Positions 26,274 through 35,258 of a DNA stretch of 64,000 nt are shown here, in pieces. The stretch's first letter is position 1. Every line of letters begins with the position of its first letter. The notes beneath the pieces were generated by a model. It was not told the origin of the DNA, ran no database searches, and worked only from the letters and a program-made list of their open reading frames with translations. The translations under genes and the position numbers were made by a program. The DNA is from Hymenobacter sp. HSC-4F20 (GTDB lineage Bacteria; Bacteroidota; Bacteroidia; Cytophagales; Hymenobacteraceae). The stretch is taken from positions 310,001 to 374,000 of the forward strand of contig NZ_JAHZTD010000004.1 of NCBI RefSeq assembly GCF_019599275.1. Reading direction: 5' to 3'.

Positions 26274-26487
26274 CTCGAAAACAGTGAGAAAACAAATTGG
26301 ATTTATAGAAGCAAGGAGCATGATATATCATCTAATTGCTGGAATCTGTTGTGCTATTTGTGGATTTTGAATTTATATAATACAAATGTAACTTATTAAT
26401 ATACGATATAAGCAGATTCTGTCTAGATTTGAAACTCTGTGTACCATTTTCGGATTACAGGACTTTTTCATTCTATACAGTTTTTCT
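26274..26487 (+). promoter_or_regulatory. AT-rich control region before the TonB-dependent receptor
   Basis: This 214-base gap is far more AT-rich than its surroundings. It contains a perfect 12-base palindrome ATGATATATCAT (26320-26331) and AT-rich runs around 26370-26410. No exact TTTG/TAnnTTTG promoter pair is visible. It is the only upstream sequence of the receptor gene, so it most likely holds its promoter and operator. Confidence 0.45.
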
Positions 26488-29292
26488 ATGCACGCATTTT
26501 TTACCCGATTACTTCTTCTTACGAGTTGGTTAGTATGGCTGAGCTGGACGCCCGCCCAGGCTCAGGTAGCGGGACCCACCGCTGAAATCAGCGGCGCCGT
26601 TACCTCCGATAAAAACGAGGTGCTGCCAAACACCACGGTAGTCGCTATCCACCTGCCGACGGGTATCCGCCGCACTACCACCACCGACGCGCAAGGGGCA
26701 TTCAGCATCCCGGCCATGCTGGTAGGCGGACCCTACACCATTCAGATTGCTCAGTCGGGCTACCGGACCCAACTGCTCACCAACGTATTTCTGGTAGCTG
26801 ACAAGCCAAGCCGCTTTGTTACCGTAATGCCTACCGCTACCGTAGCCGTGGGTACGCGCCGGGCTGACCGTACGCTGCTGGAGTCGACTGTGCCGGTGGA
26901 CGTGATTGACGTGCGCGACCTGCTACCCCTCGTGCCGCAGACTGACCTTACGCAGGTGCTCACCCACGTGGTGCCCTCCTTTAACGCCACCCGTCAAACC
27001 TCAGCCGACGGCGCCGACCACGTCGACCCCATCAGCCTGCGCGGCCTGGCCCCGGACCAGACGCTGGTGCTAGTCAACGGCAAGCGCCGCCATACCACCA
27101 GCCTGATTAACCTGCTCGGGAGCCGGGGTGTGGGTAGTGTGGGCTACGACCTGAACACCCTGTCGACCAATGCTATTGAGCGGGTGGAAGTGCTGCGCGA
27201 TGGGGCCGCCGCCCAGTACGGTTCCGACGCCATTGCCGGGGTAATCAATATCAACCTCAAGTCGGAGAACCACGGCGGCAACGCCCTGCTGAGCACCGGC
27301 ATCACCAGCGCCGGCGACGGCCTGACGGGGCTGCTGAGCCTGAACCGGGGCCTGAAGCTGGGCAAGAAGGGCTTTCTGAACCTGACGGCTGATGCTGACT
27401 ACCGCGGGGCCACTACCCGCCGCCCCCAGCGCGATATTGCCTCTTGGCCCGTGTTTTCGTACGATGCCGAAGAAGAGCGCCAGATGATGGCCGCGTCGGG
27501 CAAAAGCTACGCTGATTTCGAGCAGCAGAACGGCGACGCCAAAATGCGCAACCTGCGCGGCCTCTATAACCTGGCCGTGCCGCTCACCGAGAAAATCCGC
27601 TTGTACTCCTTCGGGGGCTACAACTTCCGCCGCGGCGAGGCGGTAGCGCCCTGGGTACTGCCCGCTTCCGCCGCTGCCGATATTGTAGACAACATCTTCC
27701 CCCTCGGCTACCAGCCCCACATCAACACCCGCATTCACGATGCCTCGGCCGTGGGTGGGCTGGCCTTCACCCTGGGCCAGTGGGCCCTGGACGTAAGCCA
27801 CGTAGTAGGCCGCAACCAGATGCGCTACGACTTGAGCAACACGCTCAACAGCACGCTGGGTGCCGCTTCGCCCACCACGTTTGAGGCCGGAGGCCTGCGC
27901 TTTACTCAAAACGTAACCAACGCCACCTTTAGCCGCCTATTCTCCAAGGCGCTGGCAGGTACCAACGTTGCCTTCGGGGCCGAGCTGCGCCACGACCAGT
28001 ACTCGATTCTGGCAGGCGAAGAGGCTTCGTACTTCGACTACGGGCGCGGTAAGGCCGACGCCTCAGCGGGCTCCCAAGGCTTTATTGGCTTTGACCCATC
28101 CACAACTATTAGCGGCACCCGCCGCAACGTGGGCGCCTTCGCCGACGTGGAAGCCGACATTACCAAAAAGTGGATGGCAGAGGCCGCGCTGCGCTTCGAA
28201 AATTATAACTCCTTTGGCTCGGCTTTTACATACAAGGTAGCCTCGCGCCTGCAGCTGGCGAAGTCTGTGGCCCTGCGCACGGCCTTTAACTCGGGCTTCC
28301 GGGCGCCGGCTCTGCAGCAGGTATTGTACCGGCAGCTGACGCTGCTGCCCACTTCCTCGGGGCCCAAGTACAGCGGCATCTTCAACAACCAGAGCGAGGT
28401 AGCCGCCGCCGCGGGCATAGGCCAGCTGCAGCCGGAACGCTCCCGCAACATCAGCGCCGGCCTGATTCTGACGCCTACTTCGTCTCTGACGCTGACCTTG
28501 GATGCCTACCAGATTGACATCGACGACCGGATTCTGCTTTCCGGGCAGTTTGGGCAGGACACTACCGGCGGACGGGCTGCGCTCAATCAGGCCCTGACTG
28601 CCGCCAATGCCGATAACGCGCAGTTCTTTACCAACGCCGCCGATACCCGCACCCGCGGCCTCGACGTAGTGGCTACCTACCGAAATGCCGTTGGCCGTGG
28701 TACGCTGAATCTGAGCTTGGCCGCCAACTTCAACAAAACCACCATCCGCGCCCTGCACGTGCCGGCTCAGTTTCAGAGCCTGCAGACCGATGACAAGCCT
28801 GGCAACGACTACATCGACCAGCGCCAGCTTTCCCTGGTTACTACGGGCAACCCCGCCAGCAAGCTGATTCTGAGCACGGGTTACGACATTGGCAGGTTCA
28901 GCGCCCTTATGCGCAACTTCTACTTCGGTCGGGTACAGACCTACGACTTCAACTTCGACGGGCTGGATGAGGGTAGCGTGTTTATGGATTTTCATCCCAA
29001 GCTCACTACCGACCTGACGGTGGCTTTCCGCCCTACCAAAGGTCTGCAGTTGACAACCGGGGTCAACAACGTGTTCAACGTGTACCCCGACAACACGAGT
29101 AAGGCCGCCCGTCAGGGCCGCGCCCCCGATGGATTTGCTTCCTTGGATCAGTACGCGCAGTACTTCCAGCAAACCTACGGCCGCCCTATCAACGTGCCCT
29201 ACGACTTCGATATTCTGCCTTACCAGTCGCAGCAGATGCCGCTTACCGGGCGCTATTTCTACCTGAAGGCCGCCTATACCCTGGGCCTCTAG
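26488..29292 (+). CDS. TonB-dependent outer-membrane receptor
   Basis: A 934-residue receptor. After a signal peptide (residues 1-25, ending AQA) comes a carboxypeptidase-regulatory-like domain (ISGAVTSDKNEVLPNTTVVA, about 30-115), then a plug domain with the typical ISLRGLAPDQTLVLVNGKRR and VEVLRDGAAAQYGSDAIAGV, and a 22-strand barrel to the end. It imports a bulky nutrient through the outer membrane using TonB energy; exbB/exbD/tonB lie at the window end. It is not SusC-like (no SusD follows). The ligand is unknown. A 31-base gap separates it from the hydrolase-fold gene, so the two are probably cotranscribed. Confidence 0.93.
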   Translation: MHAFFTRLLLLTSWLVWLSWTPAQAQVAGPTAEISGAVTSDKNEVLPNTTVVAIHLPTGIRRTTTTDAQGAFSIPAMLVGGPYTIQIAQSGYRTQLLTNVFLVADKPSRFVTVMPTATVAVGTRRADRTLLESTVPVDVIDVRDLLPLVPQTDLTQVLTHVVPSFNATRQTSADGADHVDPISLRGLAPDQTLVLVNGKRRHTTSLINLLGSRGVGSVGYDLNTLSTNAIERVEVLRDGAAAQYGSDAIAGVININLKSENHGGNALLSTGITSAGDGLTGLLSLNRGLKLGKKGFLNLTADADYRGATTRRPQRDIASWPVFSYDAEEERQMMAASGKSYADFEQQNGDAKMRNLRGLYNLAVPLTEKIRLYSFGGYNFRRGEAVAPWVLPASAAADIVDNIFPLGYQPHINTRIHDASAVGGLAFTLGQWALDVSHVVGRNQMRYDLSNTLNSTLGAASPTTFEAGGLRFTQNVTNATFSRLFSKALAGTNVAFGAELRHDQYSILAGEEASYFDYGRGKADASAGSQGFIGFDPSTTISGTRRNVGAFADVEADITKKWMAEAALRFENYNSFGSAFTYKVASRLQLAKSVALRTAFNSGFRAPALQQVLYRQLTLLPTSSGPKYSGIFNNQSEVAAAAGIGQLQPERSRNISAGLILTPTSSLTLTLDAYQIDIDDRILLSGQFGQDTTGGRAALNQALTAANADNAQFFTNAADTRTRGLDVVATYRNAVGRGTLNLSLAANFNKTTIRALHVPAQFQSLQTDDKPGNDYIDQRQLSLVTTGNPASKLILSTGYDIGRFSALMRNFYFGRVQTYDFNFDGLDEGSVFMDFHPKLTTDLTVAFRPTKGLQLTTGVNNVFNVYPDNTSKAARQGRAPDGFASLDQYAQYFQQTYGRPINVPYDFDILPYQSQQMPLTGRYFYLKAAYTLGL

Positions 29293-29323
29293 CCGTCATC
29301 CCCAACGAGCTGCTCTAGCCATT

Positions 29324-30709
29324 ATGAACTATCCACTTCGTTTGGGGCGCCTGCTGCTGGCCCTGTTATTCTGTTGCGCGGTTGCCAGCGGGCATGCCGC
29401 CAACGCTGCTAGCCTGGAAGGTTTCTGGAAAGGACCGTTGAAGGTGCCGGGAGGGCAGTTGGAGGTTGTGTTCCGGTTGGTCAGCCTCACCAACGGCTCC
29501 TACTTCGCTACTCTGGACGTGCCCCTGCAAAAAATCAGCCGCCTGCCCGTTACGGTCACTACCCACGGCGACACGGTTGTGTTTGAAGCCGAGGACGTAG
29601 GAAGCCGCTTTACCGGCCAACTGATGGCGAGCGGCAAGGAGGTGCAAGGCACTTGGAAGCAGCCCGGCTACTCCGTGCCCATGACCCTGCAGTACGCGCC
29701 CCCACCCATCAGCACCGCACCCAAGGCCCGCCTGACCCCGCCCTACCGCGAAGAAGACGTGCAGTACATCAACTCGGCGGCCAACTTACGCTTCGGGGGC
29801 CAGCTGACAGTGCCCGCCGGCGAGGGGCCGTTCCCGGCCGTGGTGCTGGTAGCTGATGACGCCGGCTACGACCGGGACGGCACCGTGGGCGACTACCGGC
29901 TGCTAGGCATTCTGGGCGACTACCTGACGCGGCGGGGCATTGCCGTGCTGCGCTTCGACAGCCGCGGGGCTGGGCAGACGGGCGGGACGCTGGCTACCGT
30001 AGATGAAACCATCATGGACGTGCAGGCCGCGCTGACTTACCTGCGCACCCGGCCGGAGGTAAACATGAGTCAGCTCGGCGTAATTGGCCACGGCCTGGGG
30101 GGCAATGTGGCCCTGCTGACGGCCACCCAGCCCCTGCCGCCCAACTTTGTGGTGGCGCTGGCGGCCCACGGGCAGCGCGGGGACGCGCTTGCCGTGGAGC
30201 AGCAGGCGAATACGCTCAAATCATTGGGAGCTGATGAAGCTCAGGTAGAGGCCGCCGTAAAACGGCAGCAGTCTATGATGGAAATCATTCAGAATACTGC
30301 TGATGTCGCCCAGTCCCGCGCCATCGTAGCCAATATGATCCGGCAAACCAACCCCTCCGTCGACTCGGTAACGGCCCGGGCGGGCGCCGTGGAGCTAACT
30401 ACCCGCCGTTACCGCAGCTACTTGGCTTTCAATCCCCTCTCGGGCTTATCCGGAGTAAAGTGCCCTGTACTGCTGCTCAATGGCACTGCCGACCTTAACG
30501 TAACCCCCGAAACCAACCTTACTGCCCTCAATAAAGCCCTGAAGGCGAACAACGCCGTAACGACACGCAAGCTTCCGGGCGTCAATCACCTATTCCAGGG
30601 TGACCCTGCTACCTGGCCCATTGTTAATGGGGTGCAGCGCGAGAGTTTCTCGCCAGAAGCCGAGGAGATTATCCGCCAGTGGATAGTAGGCCAGTTGAAG
30701 AAACCCTAA
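29324..30709 (+). CDS. Alpha/beta-hydrolase (S9/dienelactone type) lacking the nucleophile serine
   Basis: A 461-residue secreted protein: signal peptide (about 1-26), a beta-rich domain (SLEGFWKGPLKVPGGQLEVV, about 30-125), then an alpha/beta-hydrolase domain from about 150. The nucleophile elbow, GHSxGG in relatives, reads GHGLGG, so residue 257 is Gly (codon GGC at 30092) instead of Ser. The later acid and histidine positions look intact (NGTADLNVTPE; LPGVNHLF). The protein may be a binding or non-catalytic member, or another residue may serve. It follows the TonB-dependent receptor by 31 bases. Confidence 0.85.
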   Translation: MNYPLRLGRLLLALLFCCAVASGHAANAASLEGFWKGPLKVPGGQLEVVFRLVSLTNGSYFATLDVPLQKISRLPVTVTTHGDTVVFEAEDVGSRFTGQLMASGKEVQGTWKQPGYSVPMTLQYAPPPISTAPKARLTPPYREEDVQYINSAANLRFGGQLTVPAGEGPFPAVVLVADDAGYDRDGTVGDYRLLGILGDYLTRRGIAVLRFDSRGAGQTGGTLATVDETIMDVQAALTYLRTRPEVNMSQLGVIGHGLGGNVALLTATQPLPPNFVVALAAHGQRGDALAVEQQANTLKSLGADEAQVEAAVKRQQSMMEIIQNTADVAQSRAIVANMIRQTNPSVDSVTARAGAVELTTRRYRSYLAFNPLSGLSGVKCPVLLLNGTADLNVTPETNLTALNKALKANNAVTTRKLPGVNHLFQGDPATWPIVNGVQRESFSPEAEEIIRQWIVGQLKKP

Positions 30710-30783
30710 AATTTTCTTGGAGCGCCACCATGTTGAGCTAATCTACGTATCCCTACATCTCTCCCACTTATTTCCGACTTTCC

Positions 30784-31434
30784 ATGAAAAAACACCTGTT
30801 TTCTGTGCTGGCAGCCGCAACCCTGCTGGCCTCCTGCTCTGACCTAAAGAAGCCCGAAGAAAAAGACCAGCCCCAGGAAGCTACCGCCGATACGGCCGTA
30901 GTTTACCGCGACGGGCAAACGGCAGGTGCCGCAGCTGAAAATGCAGCCGATGCTGCCGGTAATGTCGCCGACAAAGCCGGCAACGCCGTAAGCAATGCCT
31001 GGGATATGACCAAAGCCAAGCTGGCCGATGTGAAGCTCGAGGAAATCGACCTGCCCGAAGTTAGCGTCCGCGGCGACGACCAATATAACGTGTACAGCCT
31101 CGAAGAGAAAGTACTGTTTGACACCGATAAAGCCGAAATTAAGCCCTCAGCTACCCGAGCCCTGTCAGAAATCAGCGCCTCTATTGCTCGTCGCTACCGC
31201 GGCAAGGAAGTGCAGGTAATGGGCTTTGCTGACTCACGCGGCGACAAAAACTACAACCGTGAGCTAAGCGCCAAGCGGGCCGCCGCCGTGAAAGACTGGC
31301 TGGTGAAAAACGGCCAAGTAGCCGCCGATAAGCTAAGCCTGGAGCCTATGGGCGAAGCTGCTCCGGTAGCCTCCAACGCCACGGCCGCTGGCCGCCAGGA
31401 AAACCGCCGGGTTGAAATTGCCGTGCGTAAATAA
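30784..31434 (+). CDS. OmpA family lipoprotein
   Basis: A 216-residue protein with a lipoprotein signal (LLASC, Cys19), an Ala/Glu/Asp-rich linker with repeated heptad-like AGNVADKAGNAVSNAW (about 45-85), and a C-terminal OmpA peptidoglycan-binding domain (VLFDTDKAEIKPSATRAL; GFADSRGDKNYNRELSAKRA; ENRRVEIAV). It anchors the outer membrane to the cell wall. It has its own gap upstream (74 bases) and ends in a shared terminator. Confidence 0.92.
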   Translation: MKKHLFSVLAAATLLASCSDLKKPEEKDQPQEATADTAVVYRDGQTAGAAAENAADAAGNVADKAGNAVSNAWDMTKAKLADVKLEEIDLPEVSVRGDDQYNVYSLEEKVLFDTDKAEIKPSATRALSEISASIARRYRGKEVQVMGFADSRGDKNYNRELSAKRAAAVKDWLVKNGQVAADKLSLEPMGEAAPVASNATAAGRQENRRVEIAVRK

Positions 31435-31441
31435 TCTAACA

Positions 31442-31610
31442 GATTTTCTCCGAGAAGACTAACCAGTCGGATCTTGTAGCCGATTCTGGTTGGTCCCGGA
31501 ACATCTGAAGAAATCAAAGCAAAAAGGCTTGCCATCTGGCAAGCCTTTTTTGTTGGAGAAGTGAGAAATCGGCTACAAAATCCGACCACTCCGTCAACTC
31601 CGAGAAAACC
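31442..31610. repeat. Intergenic inverted repeat around a bidirectional terminator
   Basis: Left arm 31442-31485 and right arm 31567-31610 pair at 34 of 44 positions; the inner 20 bases are nearly perfect (19 of 20: GTCGGATCTTGTAGCCGATT). It fills 169 of the 181 bases between two convergent stop codons. The strong stem in its middle is listed separately. Confidence 0.75.
31521..31551. terminator. Bidirectional terminator between OmpA and CarboxypepD_reg genes
   Basis: AGGCTTGCC (31526-31534) and GGCAAGCCT (31539-31547) form a perfect stem with a 4-base loop, with A5 before and T6 after, a textbook intrinsic terminator on both strands. Confidence 0.93.
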
Positions 31611-31615
31611 CGTAA

Positions 31616-32518
31616 TTAGTCTTTGATCTGGTCTACCTCGGCGCGAATCATGGCGTTGTAGCGCATACCGTTGTTAGCCAAAGTAATCAGGCTCCAGCCC
31701 CGGCCGATGGTGTAGTTCCAGGTGCGGCTTTCTTTGAATTCGAAAGTCGGACGTAGAATCTGACCGTAAGGCGTGTAGTTGTCCATAAAGTTGGTAGTGT
31801 AGAACTTGTCGCCGCTTACAATCCACTCCATGGCCACAAAGAAGCCTTCCGTTGGCGCTTCAATGTTATACTGGGTCAGGTCAATGGTGTACCACTCGCC
31901 GCCTTTGGGGGCCGAAACCACGATATTCTCGGTCAGCAAGTCGGTATTGGGCGAGTTGTAGTTGCCATCGGCTTTGTAGAGGCGCACCCGGAACGGTTCC
32001 CGTGGGAAGCCGTTTTCTCCAATGTAGAAGGAAACCGAGCGCACGTTGCCCAGCTTCTTGCCCTTGTCATTCTTCACGAAGAAGGCGTACTGGCTGCCAG
32101 GCATGCCCTGAATCATGCCCTCGCCCGGCGTGTTCGACTTCGAACCCAGGTCCAGGTTTTTGATTTTGGCGCTACTCACCACCTTTACTTCCTTCAGCTC
32201 AATGGCGCGCTTGGGAACCTCGATGATCATGTCCTGAATCTTGATGCCCGGCTTAATGAGCACCGCCTTGTGGAAGTAGCCCAGGGCGACTACTACCAGC
32301 GAGTCCTGCGGGTTTTTCTCCGGCATGGGAATCTGGAAGTAGCCGTACTCGTTGGTCAGAGCCCCGGTTTGTTCTTCCTTCAGCCCGATAGAGGCGAATG
32401 GAATGGGCTCCTTGGTCTTTTCATCGACTACGCGGCCCGAAATCTTGTTCTCCTGAGCGAAACTCAGTGCCGGAAGGAGCAAAGCAAAAAAGAGAAGAGA
32501 AAGTACGCGTTGGAGCAT
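31616..32518 (-). CDS. Secreted protein with carboxypeptidase-like regulatory domain
   Basis: A 300-residue protein with signal peptide (about 1-21, ending LSFAQ) and a carboxypeptidase-regulatory-like domain (NKISGRVVDEKTKEPIPFAS; TNEYGYFQIPMPEK) at about 23-105. The remaining 195 residues are beta-rich and Trp/Tyr-rich (WYTIDLTQYNIEAPTEGFFV; TWNYTIGRGWSLITLANNGM) and resemble the C-terminal part of similar Bacteroidota proteins of unknown role. No barrel follows, so it is periplasmic or surface-exposed. It is divergent from feoAB. Confidence 0.82.
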   Translation of the reverse strand: MLQRVLSLLFFALLLPALSFAQENKISGRVVDEKTKEPIPFASIGLKEEQTGALTNEYGYFQIPMPEKNPQDSLVVVALGYFHKAVLIKPGIKIQDMIIEVPKRAIELKEVKVVSSAKIKNLDLGSKSNTPGEGMIQGMPGSQYAFFVKNDKGKKLGNVRSVSFYIGENGFPREPFRVRLYKADGNYNSPNTDLLTENIVVSAPKGGEWYTIDLTQYNIEAPTEGFFVAMEWIVSGDKFYTTNFMDNYTPYGQILRPTFEFKESRTWNYTIGRGWSLITLANNGMRYNAMIRAEVDQIKD

Positions 32519-32592
32519 ATACAGACAATATGTGATATGCCAAAATTACAATGAATTCGAGCACTTAATGCAAGTGTTCTGAGAATATTTAT

Positions 32593-32607
32593 ACAAATGC
32601 AATTTGT
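32593..32607. promoter_or_regulatory. Dyad in the divergent feoAB control region
   Basis: ACAAAT-GCA-ATTTGT, 6-base arms with a 3-base spacer, in the AT-rich 226-base gap between the divergent CarboxypepD_reg and feoAB genes. It could be a regulator site, for example for an iron sensor, but it matches no consensus I can name with certainty. Confidence 0.3.
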
Positions 32608-32684
32608 CTTCGGAATAATTACAAATCAGCAGGTTAGGAAGCTGTGAGCGAAGCCGAAAGGACGAACTATCTGAAAAAGCTGGT

Positions 32685-32716
32685 TTTGGCCGAAACCTAA
32701 AAGGGTGGTACCTTTG
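32685..32716 (+). promoter_or_regulatory. feoAB promoter
   Basis: TTTG at 32685-32688 and TACCTTTG at 32709-32716 with a 20-base spacer, a full match to the Bacteroidota housekeeping promoter. The -7 box ends 28 bases before the GTG start of feoA. Confidence 0.8.
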
Positions 32717-32744
32717 TTTGAAGTAAATCTAAATAAATCCACCC

Positions 32745-33011
32745 GTGTCCAAGCGCTCCACTCTTACCTCAACGCCGGCCACGCCTCGCAGCGTGAAAGA
32801 CCTCCAGCTGGGGGAGAGCGGCACCATTTGCTGTCTGAAGGACCCGGAAATGGCGCTAAAACTGTTGGAGATGGGGTGTATTCCGGGCACGCAGGTGCGG
32901 CTGAATAGCCGGGCTCCGTTGGGCTGCCCCATCACAGTAGTAATTGGCGACACGGCGGACTACACCTTATCGTTGCGGGTTAGCGAAGCCGCAACTATTC
33001 TTTTGAAATAA
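32745..33011 (+). CDS. feoA: FeoA ferrous iron transport accessory protein
   Basis: An 88-residue SH3-like FeoA protein (LQLGESGTICCL; ALKLLEMGCIPGTQVRLN; LRVSEAATILL). It is needed for FeoB activity in the cytoplasm. The start is GTG at 32745; no ATG precedes the domain, and the promoter lies 28 bases upstream. feoB begins 9 bases after the stop. Confidence 0.92.
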   Translation: MSKRSTLTSTPATPRSVKDLQLGESGTICCLKDPEMALKLLEMGCIPGTQVRLNSRAPLGCPITVVIGDTADYTLSLRVSEAATILLK

Positions 33012-33020
33012 CCTGAGTAC

Positions 33021-35201
33021 ATGGCAGGCGGGCAAATACTTTCCGGCCGGGCCGGCGCGGGGGTAGCAGCCCAACTGGAACCCGAAGTACTGCGCCACCC
33101 CGGCTCCCTCACGCGCATTGCGCTGGTGGGCAATCCAAATTCCGGTAAATCCTCGCTGTTTAACCAGCTGACAGGCCTTAACCAGAAGGTAGGCAACTTT
33201 CCGGGCGTAACGGTGGACCGCAAAACGGGTATTAGCCAGCTCACATCCCAGCACCGAGCCGAAATCATCGACTTGCCGGGCACCTACTCACTCTACCCCA
33301 AGAGCCTCGATGAGAAGGTAATTACCGACCTGTTCTACGACAAGACCAGCGCCCAGTATCCCGATTTCGTGGTGGTAACGGCCGATGCCAGCAACCTGCG
33401 GCGGAACCTGCTGCTGTTCACCCAGCTTGCCGATATGGGCCTGCCTACGGTGTTGGCTCTGAACATGATGGACGTAGCCGAGCAGCACGGCATACACATC
33501 GATATTACTACCCTGCAGGAAGAGTTGGGCGTGCCCATCATTCCGATGAATGCCCGCAAAGGGGTAGGCATTGCAGCCCTCAAGATTGTGATGGCCCAGA
33601 CGCTGGGCGCCCCCAAGGCCCACTTCTACGAGCCGGAGGAAGAGCTGCTACCCATGATTCGGCAGATTCGCTACTACTTCAATCTGCATAACGACTACCT
33701 GGCTCTGCACTATGCCCATCAGTACCGCCACATCAGCTTCCTGACGACCGACGACCGGGCCTACATTCAGGAGCTGACCGAGCAGTACGGCTTCGAGCCC
33801 ATGGCGCGGCAGGCCCAGGAAACCATCAACCGCTACCAGCGCATCAATGAGATTCTGCTCAACTGCGTTTCGGTAACCCGGACGGAGAAAAACGAGCCGT
33901 ACAGCAACCGCCTCGACCGGATTCTGACCCACAAAGTCTGGGGCTACCTGATTTTCTTCGGGGTGCTGTTCCTGATGTTTCAGGCCGTGTTTGCTTGGGC
34001 CAGCTACCCCATGGACCTGATTGATCAGGGTGTAGCCTGGATTAACAGCCTGATTCAGTCAAATTTCGACGGGCCGCTCGTTAACCTGCTCACCGAAGGG
34101 GTGCTGGCGGGTCTGGGCGGCGTGCTGATTTTCATTCCGCAAATTGCCCTGCTCTTTGCCTTTATTGCGGTGCTGGAGGAAACCGGCTACATGGCCCGTG
34201 TGACCTTCATGATGGACCGGATTATGCGGCGGTTCGGGCTGAACGGCAAAAGCATTGTGCCCCTGATTTCGGGGGTAGCTTGCGCCGTGCCGGCCATTAT
34301 GAGCGCGCGCACCATCGAAAACCGGAAGGACCGGCTCATTACCATCTTTGTGACCCCGCTCATGTCGTGCTCGGCGCGCATCCCGGTATATACCGTGCTC
34401 ATTGGGCTGGTAGTGCCCGACGAGCCGGTGCTGGGCATTTTCAATCTGCGCGGGGTAGCCCTGATGGGGTTATACTTGCTGGGCTTCTTTGCGGCCATTC
34501 TCTCGGCCTGGGCTATGAAGCTGCTGCTGAAAACCACTGAGCGCAGCTACTTCATCATGGAGTTTCCAGTGTACCGCTGGCCGCGCTGGAAAAACGTGGG
34601 TATCACTATTGTAGAGAAGGTGAAAGCCTTTGTGTTTCAGGCAGGAAAGGTTATTCTGGCTATATCTATTCTGCTGTGGGTGCTGGCTTCGTACGGGCCA
34701 GGTGATGCGCTGGACCGGGCTGAAACGCACGCACGTACCACAGCCGCTACCCGTGGCCTGACTCCGGAACAAACGGAAGCCCACGTGGCCTCCGAGAAGC
34801 TCGAAAACTCCTATGCCGGCCTATTCGGCCACCTCATTGAACCCGGGATTCGACCCTTGGGCTTCGACTGGAAAGTGGGTATCTCGCTGATTACTTCGTT
34901 TGCGGCCCGGGAGGTATTCGTGGGCACGATGTCGACTATCTACAGCGTAGGCCAGGATGCCGACCAGCAAACGGTGCAGCAAAAGCTCGCCGCCGAGAAA
35001 GACGACAATGGCCAGCCCTTCTTTACCCCGGCCCGGGCCTTCTCCCTGCTCGTATTCTACGTGTTTGCCATGCAGTGCATGAGCACCCTGGCCGCTACCT
35101 ACCGCGAAACCAAGGGCTGGAAATGGCCTATTCTGCAAATGCTCTACATGACGGGCCTGGCCTACGTCTCGTCCTTGGTGGTATACCAGCTGTTGAAGTA
35201 G
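33021..35201 (+). CDS. feoB: FeoB ferrous iron transporter
   Basis: A 726-residue Fe(II) permease. The N-terminal G domain shows G1 GNPNSGKSS (about residue 38), G3 DLPG and G4 NMMD. The membrane part begins near residue 305 and includes the two gate regions (GVACAVPAIMSARTIENRKDR and the FAAREVFVGTMSTIYS segment). The first 35 residues before the G domain are a non-conserved extension, so a later start is possible but no better codon is seen. Ends at a strong terminator. Confidence 0.96.
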   Translation: MAGGQILSGRAGAGVAAQLEPEVLRHPGSLTRIALVGNPNSGKSSLFNQLTGLNQKVGNFPGVTVDRKTGISQLTSQHRAEIIDLPGTYSLYPKSLDEKVITDLFYDKTSAQYPDFVVVTADASNLRRNLLLFTQLADMGLPTVLALNMMDVAEQHGIHIDITTLQEELGVPIIPMNARKGVGIAALKIVMAQTLGAPKAHFYEPEEELLPMIRQIRYYFNLHNDYLALHYAHQYRHISFLTTDDRAYIQELTEQYGFEPMARQAQETINRYQRINEILLNCVSVTRTEKNEPYSNRLDRILTHKVWGYLIFFGVLFLMFQAVFAWASYPMDLIDQGVAWINSLIQSNFDGPLVNLLTEGVLAGLGGVLIFIPQIALLFAFIAVLEETGYMARVTFMMDRIMRRFGLNGKSIVPLISGVACAVPAIMSARTIENRKDRLITIFVTPLMSCSARIPVYTVLIGLVVPDEPVLGIFNLRGVALMGLYLLGFFAAILSAWAMKLLLKTTERSYFIMEFPVYRWPRWKNVGITIVEKVKAFVFQAGKVILAISILLWVLASYGPGDALDRAETHARTTAATRGLTPEQTEAHVASEKLENSYAGLFGHLIEPGIRPLGFDWKVGISLITSFAAREVFVGTMSTIYSVGQDADQQTVQQKLAAEKDDNGQPFFTPARAFSLLVFYVFAMQCMSTLAATYRETKGWKWPILQMLYMTGLAYVSSLVVYQLLK

Positions 35202-35221
35202 GATACTGTGTTTTTATCTGA

Positions 35222-35252
35222 AAGGCCCGCGAAATTTGGTTTCGCGGGCCTT
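35222..35252. terminator. Terminator between feoB and the RsmI-like gene
   Basis: Perfect 13-base arms, AAGGCCCGCGAAA (35222-35234) and TTTCGCGGGCCTT (35240-35252), 5-base loop, between the convergent stop codons. Confidence 0.85.
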
Positions 35253-35258
35253 CTGATG

